Source: Vibrio sp. 10N.286.49.B1 (lineage in GTDB: Bacteria; Pseudomonadota; Gammaproteobacteria; Enterobacterales; Vibrionaceae). Taken from it: a stretch of DNA of 43,526 bases. Every line of letters begins with the position of its first letter. Within the stretch, counting starts at the first letter, position 1. The position numbers and the translations under genes are program-made. This document shows positions 1-8,983 of this stretch, piece after piece. Below the pieces are notes generated by a model. The model made no database searches, was not told the DNA's origin, and worked only from the letters and a program-made list of their open reading frames with translations. The stretch spans positions 326,959-370,484 of the forward strand of contig NZ_MCUW01000089.1 in the NCBI RefSeq assembly GCF_002873335.1, given 5' to 3'.

Positions 1-561
1 ATTCAAGTCGACATACGCCATTGCGGCGGCAAGGGCTTTTTCATCAAGCAACGCTTGGCTCTTGAAGCGGCTTTCCCAAAAGTGTCCTGTACAGTTATCT
101 TCTCGATTCGCCCGACATGCGATGTCGTAATTGAGCTCTTTCATGAACCAACTTAAGCTCCACAGCCTTTCTCGCCATACGTCAATGAGTTCAAGACACT
201 TGTCTTCCTCAGCTTGGTTGGTGAGTTGCTTAGTTTGCCAACGCTCTATGAGTACGGGTAATTTATGCTCACGCCCCCACTGCTCGACCACTTCATGCCG
301 TAACAATGCTAACGCTTTGTCTTTATTGATATGAAGCACCAGGTGATAGTGATTACTCATGATGGCGTAAGCGCAAACATCGATGCAGTATACCTCTGTC
401 AGAGCGTGAATTTTTCGCTCTATCCACTCTCTTCGATGTTCGTAGCTCGTGTTGGTGAGCGGGTCATCGCCGCACAAAAAACTGCGCCTCACACAACGTG
501 AGACGCAGTGGTAATACGAAGTCGCATCCACGGAAATAAGCTGTTTTCTGGCTGTTGTCAA
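1..561 (-). CDS. Y1-type (IS200-like/RAYT) transposase, 3' end off window
   Basis: Single-strand DNA transposase of the Y1/HUH superfamily, related to REP-associated tyrosine transposases. Translation from a TTG at 561 gives an open frame of 187 codons that runs off the left edge. An N-terminal YYHCVSRCVRR stretch is followed by the metal-binding HUH-type motif in MSNHYHLVLH. Near the window edge AMAYVDLN is the start of the usual YxxxNPxRA segment, which holds the probable catalytic Tyr. No ATG is available in this frame upstream, so the start is TTG or another rare codon and is uncertain. No IS ends were found, as expected for RAYT genes that act on separate short palindromes. Confidence 0.85.
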   Translation of the reverse strand, partial: MTTARKQLISVDATSYYHCVSRCVRRSFLCGDDPLTNTSYEHRREWIERKIHALTEVYCIDVCAYAIMSNHYHLVLHINKDKALALLRHEVVEQWGREHKLPVLIERWQTKQLTNQAEEDKCLELIDVWRERLWSLSWFMKELNYDIACRANREDNCTGHFWESRFKSQALLDEKALAAAMAYVDLN

Positions 562-670
562 AATGAGGTCCGCTATGAAGGTTTTAAATAACTTAGCAGT
601 TCTCTTTTAATGGGGTTGTTGGTGAGTCGGCGAATTGGGCAAAATCAAACTAATTTCATACTTTTGGTGT

Positions 671-724
671 GTGTCCTTTTAATCCTGCATGTGTCCTTTT
701 AATCCTGCACTTTTAATCCTGCAT
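671..724. repeat. 20-bp tandem repeat at the 3' end of the rep remnant
   Basis: The unit GTGTCCTTTTAATCCTGCAT occurs at 671-690 and again, with one change, at 691-710. A third, shortened copy lacking the first six bases lies at 711-724. The stop codon of the rep frame falls inside the third copy. The function is unknown; it could mark a recombination junction that replaced the original end of rep. Confidence 0.8.
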
Positions 725-1489
725 CAGCTCTGTCTGTTCAATCACTTCAGCAAGTGGCTTCTCAATCGCTCTTTTGTAAAAGTGTTTTTGCTTGATGTCA
801 TCTTCCATAGCAAACCGATTTCTCAGAGCATCAATACTAATTGCAAACTGGGCTTGCTTGCGACCCTTGAGGCTGTGAATCATCCAATGGTAGTATCGCA
901 TCGCCATTGATGATTTAAATTTAAGCATCTGACTTAAATTTACTTTTTTATAAGAATCCATGCCTACAATAAAAGACATAAATTCTTAAGAAAAAGAGAG
1001 CAATAGGCATTTTAATTTGGTGTCAGGACACTTAACGACAGACATGTACTCCGCCACTTTTATAGCCTCAGAAGGCTTATTAATATGATTTATGCGGATT
1101 TCTTTATTAACAAGCGAATTAGCCGCATTAATGATTGGGCTGTAAGACTTGCTCTTACTATCACAAGATATAGCTACGTGTATGTCAGTAAGCGGAAGCA
1201 ATATCGAGCGATGCTCAAGGGTTCCATGTTTGTGAATGTCATAGTATTCCGACGAAGACAGAAAGCGTCCGTCTTTGGCAAAGTATTCCGACACATCGAA
1301 ATGATTGATCACATAGTAAATCAAGCGTAGCTCTTGAAGTGACATGTGATAGTCAGCAAATACCCATTCACTCTTTAGCTTAAGTATGTCGCCACTGTAA
1401 GGACATGGTGGTGTCAAATCATGCAGATTAATTGACGGTAAGGCTTCTGTTTCTGGTTGGCGTTTTTCTGGTTGTTTTGTTTGATTCAT
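713..1489 (-). pseudogene. Rep_3-family plasmid replication initiator, broken by an in-frame TAA
   Basis: Winged-helix initiator of theta-replicating iteron plasmids (RepB/Rep_3 type). The first open segment (ATG at 1489, 167 codons) has the family's N-terminal helix MSLQELRLIYYVINHFD. It ends at TAA 986-988. The same frame, with no shift, continues two codons later and carries the second winged helix with MAMRYYHWMIHSLKGR, ending at 713. Other members have Gln or a similar residue in this context, so a single CAA-to-TAA change is the simplest explanation. Total length is about 258 codons, short for the family, and the C-terminus ends in a tandem repeat, so it may also be truncated. The 986-979 gap has an internal ATG, so a two-part product cannot be excluded. 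Confidence 0.8.
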
Positions 1490-1556
1490 AATTTTTATGA
1501 AGATTAGTGAATCAAACCTCCACCTTCAATAGCGATTCAAAATTATTCCTCATTTT

Positions 1557-1655
1557 TTGTAACTAAAAGCCCTATCCACTGTAACCGTAATCCTTTCTGC
1601 TGTAACCATAACAAACACTATTCCCCACATATTGTACCCAATACACTCTGTAACG
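1557..1655. repeat. Iteron-like repeats upstream of rep (possible dead replication origin)
   Basis: Copies of (C/T)TGTAAC followed by C or T occur with their G at positions 1559, 1581 and 1602, i.e. 22 and 21 bp apart, about two helical turns. A further CTGTAACG starts at 1648. They sit directly upstream of the rep start at 1489, where Rep_3 plasmids carry iterons. The rest of 1490-1844 shows no convincing gene; a 64-codon frame at 1671-1865 runs into a repeated element end and is not supported. Confidence 0.4.
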
Positions 1656-1844
1656 CTTGGTACTAGATGGCTACAGGCCGCCCTTATTATTTTTTCTTTT
1701 AAGATTTAGATTACTATCTACTACTAAGTCACGTGAAACAAGTGACAGAGAAATAGGTAAGCTATCCAAAGACAACACAGCAGCGACTTCGTCGCGATTT
1801 TGGAAAGAGTAGAGTTTTTGGTTAAAGTCGACACCTAATTGAAA

Positions 1845-1978
1845 CTCACTTTTGCCCCAAAACAAGCCAGAGCAGGATTGAGTCCAAATTCAAGGCTCGC
1901 AATTTGACTTACTTTTCCTCATGCAAAAAAACCTCTATCTATGTGGCCAAATTTGATAATCCACTACAGGCAAACATA
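1845..1978 (-). mobile_element. Element end 'A' (type 2 terminus, outer tip at 1978)
   Basis: Read on the minus strand from 1978 it begins TGTAGTGGATTATCAAATTT and continues into GGCCACATAG. About 100 bp further, the subterminal part matches the ends at 23,675 and 28,526: a shared AAAAGTAAGTCAAATTG block and a GGGGCA block about 115 bp in. The outer tip abuts a truncated oxidoreductase-like frame, so 1978 looks like a real insertion boundary with the element lying to the left. The matching opposite end is not in the window. No transposase family could be assigned. Confidence 0.6.
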
Positions 1979-2078
1979 GTCAGCACGACAGCTTCTGAGT
2001 TACTTGGAAGAGAAACAACTTCTGTAAGTGAATATATTCATGAGAACAGAGGCAAGTGGCTGCTATAGAATCGGTCTA
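1979..2078 (+). pseudogene. 3' fragment of an NmrA/SDR-like NAD(P)-binding oxidoreductase
   Basis: Immediately right of element end A, one frame reads ANIVSTTASELLGR, then ETTSVSEYIHENRGKWLL and a TAG at 2076-2078. This LxGRxxTSVxEYI...W pattern resembles the C-terminus of NmrA-like SDR oxidoreductases (azoreductase/quinone-reductase type). Only the last ~33 codons remain and the frame is cut exactly where the repeated element tip ends. The assignment rests on a short stretch. Nothing else recognisable was seen from 2079 to 2338. Confidence 0.5.
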
Positions 2079-2338
2079 CCTAACAAGTAAGTTATGAACG
2101 CTGCGTAGCTGGCGCGTAAACCCAAGTGCTGAACAAGCAAGAAGCCACTGATCTCTGGAAACCTAGTGATGCTGCTAACTGCAACAAAAACCGAAAACGG
2201 GGGCAGGTTTTGCCTTTTGCTCTACCATTCTTATTCGACATCTCTACTATACTAAAAAAATAAGCTCAGAAATGTTTGGAGCCTTCACATCGCGATAATC
2301 GCTGGCCAGGTTCAGCCCCAAAGTGAGCCACAGCCGAG

Positions 2339-3781
2339 CTAGAGTACTTCATACTGTTCAAGAGCAGTGTGTAAACAACAATCGTAATGTGCTATTTGCT
2401 CATTTGAAATCGCACCTCGTGGATTGATTTTAAAATCATTAAGTGATGTGTATTCTCTTCCGTCCTTTTGCTTAATAAAATCACTTTTTACTTGCTTAAG
2501 AAATTCTTGATTGATCATCAACTCTAAACCTTGTGCGGCTAAAACATGCGCCGCTTGCAAGCTTGCCTTTTGACCAATTGATGTTCCATTACAGGCCGTG
2601 CAACCCCATTGATGTGGTGGGATATACTTTGGCCACGATGCGTAGATGATTCCCATTGTTGGTACATTCCAACTAATATCACCAACATCTGATGATCCAC
2701 CAACTTCAACACCTTTTTGTACCGGTGTTACGTCAGTTGCAAGACCATCTTCCGGCTTTCCCATTTCTTTTTGTATTTTTTTTGCAAATTCTTGCTCTTC
2801 TTCGGTCCAGCTAATTGGGAAATAGCGTTTCATATGGTCGGTAATGGAATCAGCCATAACATCGTTAGGTAAGCAATCATAAATGCCACCAAGGTTCGTT
2901 ACTTCTGTTGTGGTTTGAGTTGATAGCGCTGCGCCTTTTGCAATATCTTCAAGCCATTCTTTATGCTTGCGAATATTTTCAGCGCTCTTACCACGATATC
3001 GCACCAATACTTTAGCATAGTCAGGAACAACATTTACGGCAGATCCGCCATTAAGGATCTGATAGTGTAAACGACTCGTAGGCTCTAGTTGTTCACGCAT
3101 CATATTAGCTGCGACTAAAAATACTTCCGCGGCATGTAAAGCACTGCGTCCTTCCCAAGGTGCGGTGCCTGCGTGAGCGGTAACGCCATGCCATTCAATC
3201 AATAAGTCTATCGATGCTGCCGAGTGGAAATTCACCGCGGTGTTAAGCATAGCTGGGTGATTATGTAGACAGGCATCTAACTCATTAAATAGCCCAGTTG
3301 CTGCCATATAGTTCTTACCATTTAAAGCTTCTTCAGCAGGACAACCGTAGACTTTTATAGTCCCAACAATATTCTCTTTTTCCATGTGATTTTTGAGCGC
3401 TATGGCAGCACCAATTGATGTAGCACCAATCAAATTGTGCCCACAGCCGTGTCCATTGGGATTGCCATTCTTAGAAGGCTGCTTTGTCGGTACGGTATCA
3501 TTGCCTAGATCGGGGAGTGCATCAAACTCAACAAGATAACCTAATACCGGTTTGCCAGTACCCCATGTCGCAACCCAAGATGTCGCGAGGCCTGCAATGT
3601 TACGTTTTTCAATGGTGAACCCATGGTTTTCTAATACAGCACTTTCTAGCGCAGAGCTTTGAAACTCTTCGTAGCTTAATTCAGCGAACTCCCAAACATT
3701 CGATGCGATGTCCCAGATTACGTCTGAAAGTTTGTTGACTTCGTTATCAATTTTTTTGTAATTAATCATGCGTTTACCCAT
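2339..3781 (-). CDS. M20-family amidohydrolase, AbgB-like
   Basis: Cytoplasmic metal-dependent amidase of peptidase family M20D. It resembles AbgB, the p-aminobenzoyl-glutamate hydrolase subunit, and other N-acyl-amino-acid amidohydrolases. The 480 residues are the usual length. Visible signatures: GYLVEFDALP (about 81-90, the catalytic Asp), HGCGHN (111-116, with the Cys and His that bind the metal pair) and PAEEALNGK (148-156, catalytic/metal Glu pair). The late segment PKYIPPHQW near residue 390 supplies the last metal-binding His. The start could be Met1 (3781) or Met5 (3769); neither has a strong ribosome site. No AbgA or AbgT partner lies nearby, so the physiological substrate is unknown. 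It stands alone, with a terminator upstream at 4056-4095. Confidence 0.85.
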   Translation of the reverse strand: MGKRMINYKKIDNEVNKLSDVIWDIASNVWEFAELSYEEFQSSALESAVLENHGFTIEKRNIAGLATSWVATWGTGKPVLGYLVEFDALPDLGNDTVPTKQPSKNGNPNGHGCGHNLIGATSIGAAIALKNHMEKENIVGTIKVYGCPAEEALNGKNYMAATGLFNELDACLHNHPAMLNTAVNFHSAASIDLLIEWHGVTAHAGTAPWEGRSALHAAEVFLVAANMMREQLEPTSRLHYQILNGGSAVNVVPDYAKVLVRYRGKSAENIRKHKEWLEDIAKGAALSTQTTTEVTNLGGIYDCLPNDVMADSITDHMKRYFPISWTEEEQEFAKKIQKEMGKPEDGLATDVTPVQKGVEVGGSSDVGDISWNVPTMGIIYASWPKYIPPHQWGCTACNGTSIGQKASLQAAHVLAAQGLELMINQEFLKQVKSDFIKQKDGREYTSLNDFKINPRGAISNEQIAHYDCCLHTALEQYEVL

Positions 3782-4055
3782 TAATTTTTATCTAGTGGAC
3801 CAGCGATATGGAGGTTAACGTGTCATTAACGTTCATGACCTCCTGCCTATAGAGCAAGAATACGGGGAATGAATACATTCAATAAATCCGCTAAGATGGA
3901 CGTCATCCTCAGTTTTACTGATCAAGTACGTTACCAATGAGATCCACTCAATCGAACACGGGCAAGACGAACAGCCCAACCACCGCGCTACGACAGTCTT
4001 TGTGATTGTTAGATTAGGAATTAGTGAATCCCTGTGTTCTGCTTTGTTGACGTGT

Positions 4056-4095
4056 AAAAAAGAGTCTCAGTGTTCGCACACTGAGACTCTTTTTA
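4056..4095. terminator. Bidirectional rho-independent terminator
   Basis: An 18-bp near-perfect stem (4056-4073 with 4078-4095; core GAGTCTCAGTGT/ACACTGAGACTC, loop TCGC), with A's on one side and T's on the other. It lies just downstream of the minus-strand exported-protein gene and separates it from the M20 gene. The remaining 3782-4055 shows no gene. Confidence 0.9.
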
Positions 4096-4111
4096 TTTAG
4101 TTTAGGTCATT

Positions 4112-4867
4112 CTAAAAATAGAATTTGTAGTTCGCCCACACAACGGTGTCGTCAATATCCATTGTTTTATTTTTTGATTCCATAGAGCCATAAGTATTAT
4201 CAACTTTTAACTGGCCCCAACGGGTTTTATCAGCAGAAAATGGCGTTGCAATCATAAGTGTTGATTTGACTAAAGAGGTTGTAATATCACCGTCGAGATA
4301 GTTGTATTCTGGCCATGCTCCAATATAAGTGCCATCATTACCGAGTTGATAAATCATGTAAAAAGCAGCAGAAACACCTAGCGCCTCTTTACTATCGGCA
4401 TCAAGGTAATCGGCTGATTTATCCGAATACTCACCTGCAGTGATCCCTAACCTTGGAAACAATTGTAGGCCTTTTACACCAGTATCGATGGCAACGACAC
4501 TTCCTAAGGAAGCAGAAGAAAACATGTCGTTGTCAATCAAATCGACCGATAAAGCGACTCGAGGAGCAATGGCATTTTCTGTTGTAAAGACATGAAAATA
4601 TTGGGCACGACTGTCTGAATACTTGCCTTCTTTATCCATTGTCGCTTCTACAGTCAACATACCCTTTTGACCGTTGTCAAAGTTAAAGTCCCCAGAAATA
4701 GAGCCTTTTAAAGAGCCTTGATTGTTAAGACCGAAATACGCTGAAGTGCTTGTTTCAGTCAAATCGGATGGGTTAGGAGTCGAGTCGTCAGCCATCAGTG
4801 GATTAGCGATGCTTAATGCAATAATTGAAAGGGTTAATTTAGTTAATTTTTTCACTACTATTACCAT
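4112..4867 (-). CDS. Exported beta-rich protein of unknown function, possibly outer membrane
   Basis: Not recognised as a named family. The protein has a Sec-type signal peptide (KKLTKLTLSIIALSIANPLMA, cleavage near Ala26 before DDS), then a beta-rich sequence with repeated short strands and many Asp/Asn turns. It ends in an aromatic strand WANYKFYF with a terminal Phe, as in outer-membrane beta-barrel proteins. At 251 residues it could be a small barrel or a periplasmic protein that docks to the outer membrane. The start is taken at the ATG 4867; a GTG at 4855 is also possible. It lies between the TRIC operon and M20 gene on the same strand, followed by a strong terminator. Confidence 0.7.
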   Translation of the reverse strand: MVIVVKKLTKLTLSIIALSIANPLMADDSTPNPSDLTETSTSAYFGLNNQGSLKGSISGDFNFDNGQKGMLTVEATMDKEGKYSDSRAQYFHVFTTENAIAPRVALSVDLIDNDMFSSASLGSVVAIDTGVKGLQLFPRLGITAGEYSDKSADYLDADSKEALGVSAAFYMIYQLGNDGTYIGAWPEYNYLDGDITTSLVKSTLMIATPFSADKTRWGQLKVDNTYGSMESKNKTMDIDDTVVWANYKFYF

Positions 4868-5111
4868 TATAGTTTAATTATGTCCTTCTTCACGTTGGGT
4901 CTGATTTGTCGCCCCTGTTTCCTTACACGATTAGTATTGCGTCGTAATTCAAGTTCACGTAATCGTCTGGGACGGATGGCATCATCACTAAGCGGTAATA
5001 GCAACAACTGTGGCCACTCAAGCCCACTATTGGCGCTCTTATAGGCTCGGTCACAGTCAACTTTAGCGAATTGGAACGTTGTACAGGTTACGGTAACCTG
5101 AAAATTTTCGT

Positions 5112-5145
5112 AAAAAAAAAGCCACTTTATTTTACAAAAGTGGCT
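5112..5145 (-). terminator. Minus-strand rho-independent terminator below the TRIC gene
   Basis: Stem AGCCACTTT/AAAGTGGCT (5120-5128 with 5137-5145), followed on the minus strand by a run of eight to nine U's (5111-5119). It ends the leftward transcript coming from 9298 through 5423. The 277 bp between it and the TRIC stop (5146-5422) shows no gene. A 93-codon frame starting inside the hairpin was rejected. Confidence 0.85.
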
Positions 5146-5422
5146 CATTGGGAGTTAAAGATATGGGGTAATTAATCGTGTTTCTTAAACGATAACTCGG
5201 GGGGATCCGTTTTTAACTTCATCTTTGTAAATCACCCCGGATTTTACAATAGTGTAATCAGATATTTTATATCATTATTAGGGATTATTTGATAAGGGCA
5301 GAAGTGAGCCGTGAAACAATCAAAGTTATTCGATAAAAAACTGTAACTGTCAGTTCTGAGTTATTCAAGTAGAAGAACAACACCGTGTAACTCGATAACA
5401 TCGCATCTATAGTAGTAGACTA

Positions 5423-6061
5423 TTACTTTGGATTAATAACAGCCCAATTTGGAACCACAAGATTTTTTTGAATCACAATGTGGCGTAAATAGATGATGAC
5501 CGCAGAAGAAACAACGGCGCTGACATCTGAAAAGCCAGGAGCATACGCTAATGTCAACGCGTGCATAGCCCCTCCTAGTGCAATAGGGATAGCATATAAC
5601 TCTCTAGATAAAATTAATGACGGCCTTTGTAAAAGCAGATCGCGTATGATTCCACCGCCTACTGCTGTCATTGTCCCTAAGATTACAGGAGCGATGGGTA
5701 AACCAAACCCAAAAGACCAGGCTTTTTCAGTACCTTGAATGCAAAACATAGCGATCGCAAAAGCATCAATATATAAATATGCTTTCGTTGTCCATTTTTT
5801 TTTCAAAAAAGAACGAGAATAAAATCCGATAATTGCAGCGACAATTGCAATGTATATATAAGAGATATCTTCTGACCAAAATATTGGCGCATCCAATAAG
5901 CAATCTCTAATAGTACCTCCGCCTACCGCAGAAATTATTCCTAGCACTATAATTGAAAATATATCAATTTGTTGTTTTGTAACTGCTAATACTGCAGATA
6001 TAGAAAACCCAGCAGTTCCAAGCACTGTTAAAAAATCAATAAAAGAAAAATGACTTAACAT
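5423..6061 (-). CDS. TRIC-family cation channel (YicG/UPF0126-like) membrane protein
   Basis: Inner-membrane protein of 212 residues with about seven hydrophobic helices, arranged as two homologous halves. Each half carries the family signature: AVGGGTIRD (about 45-53) and AVGGGIIRD (about 133-141). The GGG kinks and following Arg-Asp are what define bacterial TRIC (trimeric intracellular cation) channel homologues. It is the last gene before a strong terminator, 141 bp below the G3E GTPase gene on the same strand, so it may be co-transcribed with it. Its ion selectivity in bacteria is not settled; a link to metal supply for the neighbouring hydrolase is only inference. Confidence 0.88.
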   Translation of the reverse strand: MLSHFSFIDFLTVLGTAGFSISAVLAVTKQQIDIFSIIVLGIISAVGGGTIRDCLLDAPIFWSEDISYIYIAIVAAIIGFYSRSFLKKKWTTKAYLYIDAFAIAMFCIQGTEKAWSFGFGLPIAPVILGTMTAVGGGIIRDLLLQRPSLILSRELYAIPIALGGAMHALTLAYAPGFSDVSAVVSSAVIIYLRHIVIQKNLVVPNWAVINPK

Positions 6062-6202
6062 ATTTATCTCAAAATAAAAATGTGGGTAGATGACATTGCT
6101 TTAAATTAAAACCATGTCATCTTTAATCAGTGCTCGAGATCAAATCAACCTATTAACACTGATGAAGGTAGAATGCAATGAATTAATGGAAACTTAGAAA
6201 TC

Positions 6203-7279
6203 TTAGTTTTTAATACAACATTCCATTAGGTCAAACTCTAATTTACATCGATCTAATTCGCCTTTCTTGGAAATAAATACGATGTTTGACAGTTTATCCT
6301 GATTACCCCATACACCAGAATTTGAGAAACTCCACCGTGTCCCCACTCGTTGGTAGGTCACTTTATTATTTAAACTATCTGAAATGTACAGAATCCCTTT
6401 AGCACGAATTACAGTCGTTGGTAACTGATTGAAAAATGTACTTAGTTTATCGCGATCCATTGGAACAGATACAGTTAAACTAATACTCTCAAAGTTATCA
6501 GAGTGTGATTTATCTCCTATTGGGAATATTTTAATGGATTGGCCAGGCTCAGACAGTCCTAATATTGCTGCTGCAGGTACTTTGCCATATTCACTTTTCA
6601 GTATTGCCTTTTTTGGATACTGCTTTTCTAGGTACTCAATAACCTCAGTTCGAGTTTGCGAAGAAGCAATATCCAGCTTGTTTAACAGCAAAATATCCGC
6701 TGATTGCATTTGTCTGGATATTGTTCCAGCAGTGTACTCAGTTTCTACTTGAGTCAATAGTGTCTCAGCATCTAATACCGTAATTATTCCATCCAAATAT
6801 ATAGCAGGATTAACCAGTGCCACTTGAGCAATGCCATTGGGTTCAGCAATGCCACTTGCTTCTATGATGATCGCATCTGGCGCGTCTTCTTTCTCTGTTA
6901 ACTCCATCAAAGTCTTGGTTAAGTCTCCAGAAACAGCACAACATGCGCAGCCATTGGTGAGGCTAATCATCTCATCTGTTTTCGATTCAATCAGGTCTGA
7001 ATCAATATTGATTCGCCCAAAATCATTAACTAAAACGGCAAGCTTCATTCCATGAGGTGTATTGAGTATATGGTTTAAAGTCGTGGTTTTACCCGACCCT
7101 AAAAATCCACTCAGTATTGTCAAAGGTAGAGACTTTTTAGCTAATGTTGGTTTGTGTTTGCGCATTGCCATTGCGGCAAAAAACATTCCTGATAGAGCTC
7201 GACGACTTTCTTCCGTTTTAGTCTGAACATCTGAGTCTAACGCGCTCGCACCAGAATTTTGATCATCAAGTGGCTTCAT
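6203..7279 (-). CDS. COG0523 (CobW/YeiR/ZNG-like) G3E GTPase, putative metallochaperone
   Basis: GTP-dependent metal-insertion protein of the G3E/COG0523 family. Walker A is GFLGSGKTT (58-66). The diagnostic metal-binding motif is GCACC (110-114, the CxCC motif), followed by EASGIAEP and the guanine-specificity motif NKLD. A CobW_C-type domain ends in a Cys pair (LMECCIKN). An N-terminal extension of about 50 residues precedes the GTPase core and is longer than usual. The start codon lies 2 bp after the stop of the amidohydrolase gene, implying translational coupling. COG0523 proteins deliver Zn or other metals to client enzymes, so the adjacent metal-dependent amidohydrolase is the obvious candidate client (inference). 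No Zur box was identified. Confidence 0.9.
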   Translation of the reverse strand: MKPLDDQNSGASALDSDVQTKTEESRRALSGMFFAAMAMRKHKPTLAKKSLPLTILSGFLGSGKTTTLNHILNTPHGMKLAVLVNDFGRINIDSDLIESKTDEMISLTNGCACCAVSGDLTKTLMELTEKEDAPDAIIIEASGIAEPNGIAQVALVNPAIYLDGIITVLDAETLLTQVETEYTAGTISRQMQSADILLLNKLDIASSQTRTEVIEYLEKQYPKKAILKSEYGKVPAAAILGLSEPGQSIKIFPIGDKSHSDNFESISLTVSVPMDRDKLSTFFNQLPTTVIRAKGILYISDSLNNKVTYQRVGTRWSFSNSGVWGNQDKLSNIVFISKKGELDRCKLEFDLMECCIKN

Positions 7280-7281
7280 AA

Positions 7282-8946
7282 TTAGTCTTTCGCCTCAAAT
7301 TTGACTCCACCTTTTACGGTGCCCCAAATTGGAATGTCTTTGATAGATTTTGACTCAACGTCCAATGGGTTCTCATCAAGAACAGTAAAGTCCGCAAATT
7401 TACCCTGTTCGATGCTGCCTAATTTGTTCTCCATACCAAGAATGTAAGCCGCATCAATGGTGACAGCTCGAAGTGCTCTTTCTACGCTAATACATTCATC
7501 GGGTGCAACGACGGTTTCGCCATCTTCTGCGACACGATTAACAGCAGCATATACTGCAGTTAGAGGTAACATAGGGACAACTACTTGCGGATAATCAGAG
7601 TGCAAAGCAAAGGTGACACCTTCTCTTTCAAGTGTGGCTAAACGACCTACAGTATCTGAACGGTCAGGGCCATACGCATGGTTTCTATGCAACAAGCTAC
7701 GGTAATGCGAGAAATAGTTATTGACGCTAGCAACCCCTCCTAGGTTTTTTAGTCTACGAGCCTGCATTTGATTACTCATCGCGTAGTGCTCCACAGTAAA
7801 TCGATGATCAAAGCGCGGGTGTTTTGCTTGTAATTCGGCTAAAGCATCCAGCGTCAGATCAATCGCGAGGTCACCATTTGCATGACAATGTAGCTGAAGC
7901 CCTGCGTCCCAATATGGCTTCATTAGTTTTGCTAATTCGCTATCACCTGGTTGACCATTTGTGCCATCTAAAAACCCTGGAAAGCCCACCAACGATCCCA
8001 TCAGCGGAAATGAACCGTCACTCATGAATTTAATGCCACCAAAAAACAGGTCATCGGTTTCATTTTTCTTAAGCGTATCCATGAAGCTAGGGCCAGCAAC
8101 GCCAAACTTAGCATTCAGTGCAGCTCCGTAAGGCGTTAAACGCATACGAACCGGAAATTCAGAATCTTGCGTTGCGGCCTGATGGTCAGCAAGTTCAACA
8201 TCAAAATCAAGTACGCCGAACATCAAATCAGCAATCGTGGTGACGCCTGCTCGATTGGCAATATCAGCCATGAACTTAAGGCCACTGACACCGCTAGCCT
8301 CTGAAATTGTCTGCATTATCGGGATCAGTGCATGGCTACATGCTTCGGGTTCTGTCACTATTCCTTTCAAGCGACCATCTTCATAAAACTTAATATGAGG
8401 ATCGTTGGTATGTTGTGGAATATTAGAGAGCTCAAGCGCCGGACTGTTCATATAAACCAAATGTGGTGCCCAAGAAATCAGGTAGATTGGTCGAGTCGAG
8501 CTGATCTTATCCAAAGTGTCTCGTTCTAAAACACCGCCACCTTGCTTAGCCTCGTCGTATCCCCAAGCAATTAACGGAGTGGTAGGGTCTTTTTCTTCTT
8601 GATCCGCTTTGCGTAGAAAATCTAAAATTTCGTCACAGTTTTTTAGCGGTTTATTCAAGCCATTTCTTCCTGGCCAAGTTAGTGGACCAATAAAGTGCAA
8701 TGACATAAAACCAGACGACATCCAGCAATGAGAATGTGGTTCTATGAACCCGGGCAGGATAACTTTGTTTGCAAAAGTATTGTCCACTTCCCAATCATAT
8801 TGAGCCAGCCAAGGGGACATAGAATCAATGGTTCCTGTTGAGAGCACTTTTCCATCGAGTACCGCTACCGCGTCTACCTCTGGGCGACCAGGATCCATCG
8901 TCAGAACGTTCTTAGCTGTAAATACGGTTACTTTATTATTTTTCAT
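7282..8946 (-). CDS. YtcJ-type amidohydrolase (amidohydrolase_3 superfamily)
   Basis: Metal-dependent hydrolase with a TIM-barrel flanked by a small beta domain. Visible signatures: LPGFIEPHSHCW (the HxH metal motif after strand 1), LQLHCHANGD, VEHYAM and FALHSDYPQVV (late His and Asp ligands), and the C-terminal GSIEQGKFADFTVLDENPL typical of the superfamily. It has 554 residues from the ATG at 8946, chosen because AGGAAAAA lies about 8 bases upstream; an ATG at 8964 would add six residues. There is no signal peptide, so it is cytoplasmic. It sits between the small barrel-like gene and the CxCC GTPase on one transcript. The substrate of YtcJ-like enzymes cannot be read from sequence (N-substituted amino acids and cyclic amides are known for relatives). 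Confidence 0.88.
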   Translation of the reverse strand: MKNNKVTVFTAKNVLTMDPGRPEVDAVAVLDGKVLSTGTIDSMSPWLAQYDWEVDNTFANKVILPGFIEPHSHCWMSSGFMSLHFIGPLTWPGRNGLNKPLKNCDEILDFLRKADQEEKDPTTPLIAWGYDEAKQGGGVLERDTLDKISSTRPIYLISWAPHLVYMNSPALELSNIPQHTNDPHIKFYEDGRLKGIVTEPEACSHALIPIMQTISEASGVSGLKFMADIANRAGVTTIADLMFGVLDFDVELADHQAATQDSEFPVRMRLTPYGAALNAKFGVAGPSFMDTLKKNETDDLFFGGIKFMSDGSFPLMGSLVGFPGFLDGTNGQPGDSELAKLMKPYWDAGLQLHCHANGDLAIDLTLDALAELQAKHPRFDHRFTVEHYAMSNQMQARRLKNLGGVASVNNYFSHYRSLLHRNHAYGPDRSDTVGRLATLEREGVTFALHSDYPQVVVPMLPLTAVYAAVNRVAEDGETVVAPDECISVERALRAVTIDAAYILGMENKLGSIEQGKFADFTVLDENPLDVESKSIKDIPIWGTVKGGVKFEAKD

Positions 8947-8983
8947 ATTCTTTTTCCTATTCATGTTTGGTTAAGTTGTAGGG

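Noticed and set aside
1671..1865. 64-codon minus-strand frame
   Set aside because: It starts within repeated element end A and has no recognisable sequence or ribosome site.
4867..5148. 93-codon minus-strand frame abutting the exported-protein start
   Set aside because: It begins inside a strong terminator hairpin, has no ribosome site and a random-looking Arg-rich composition.
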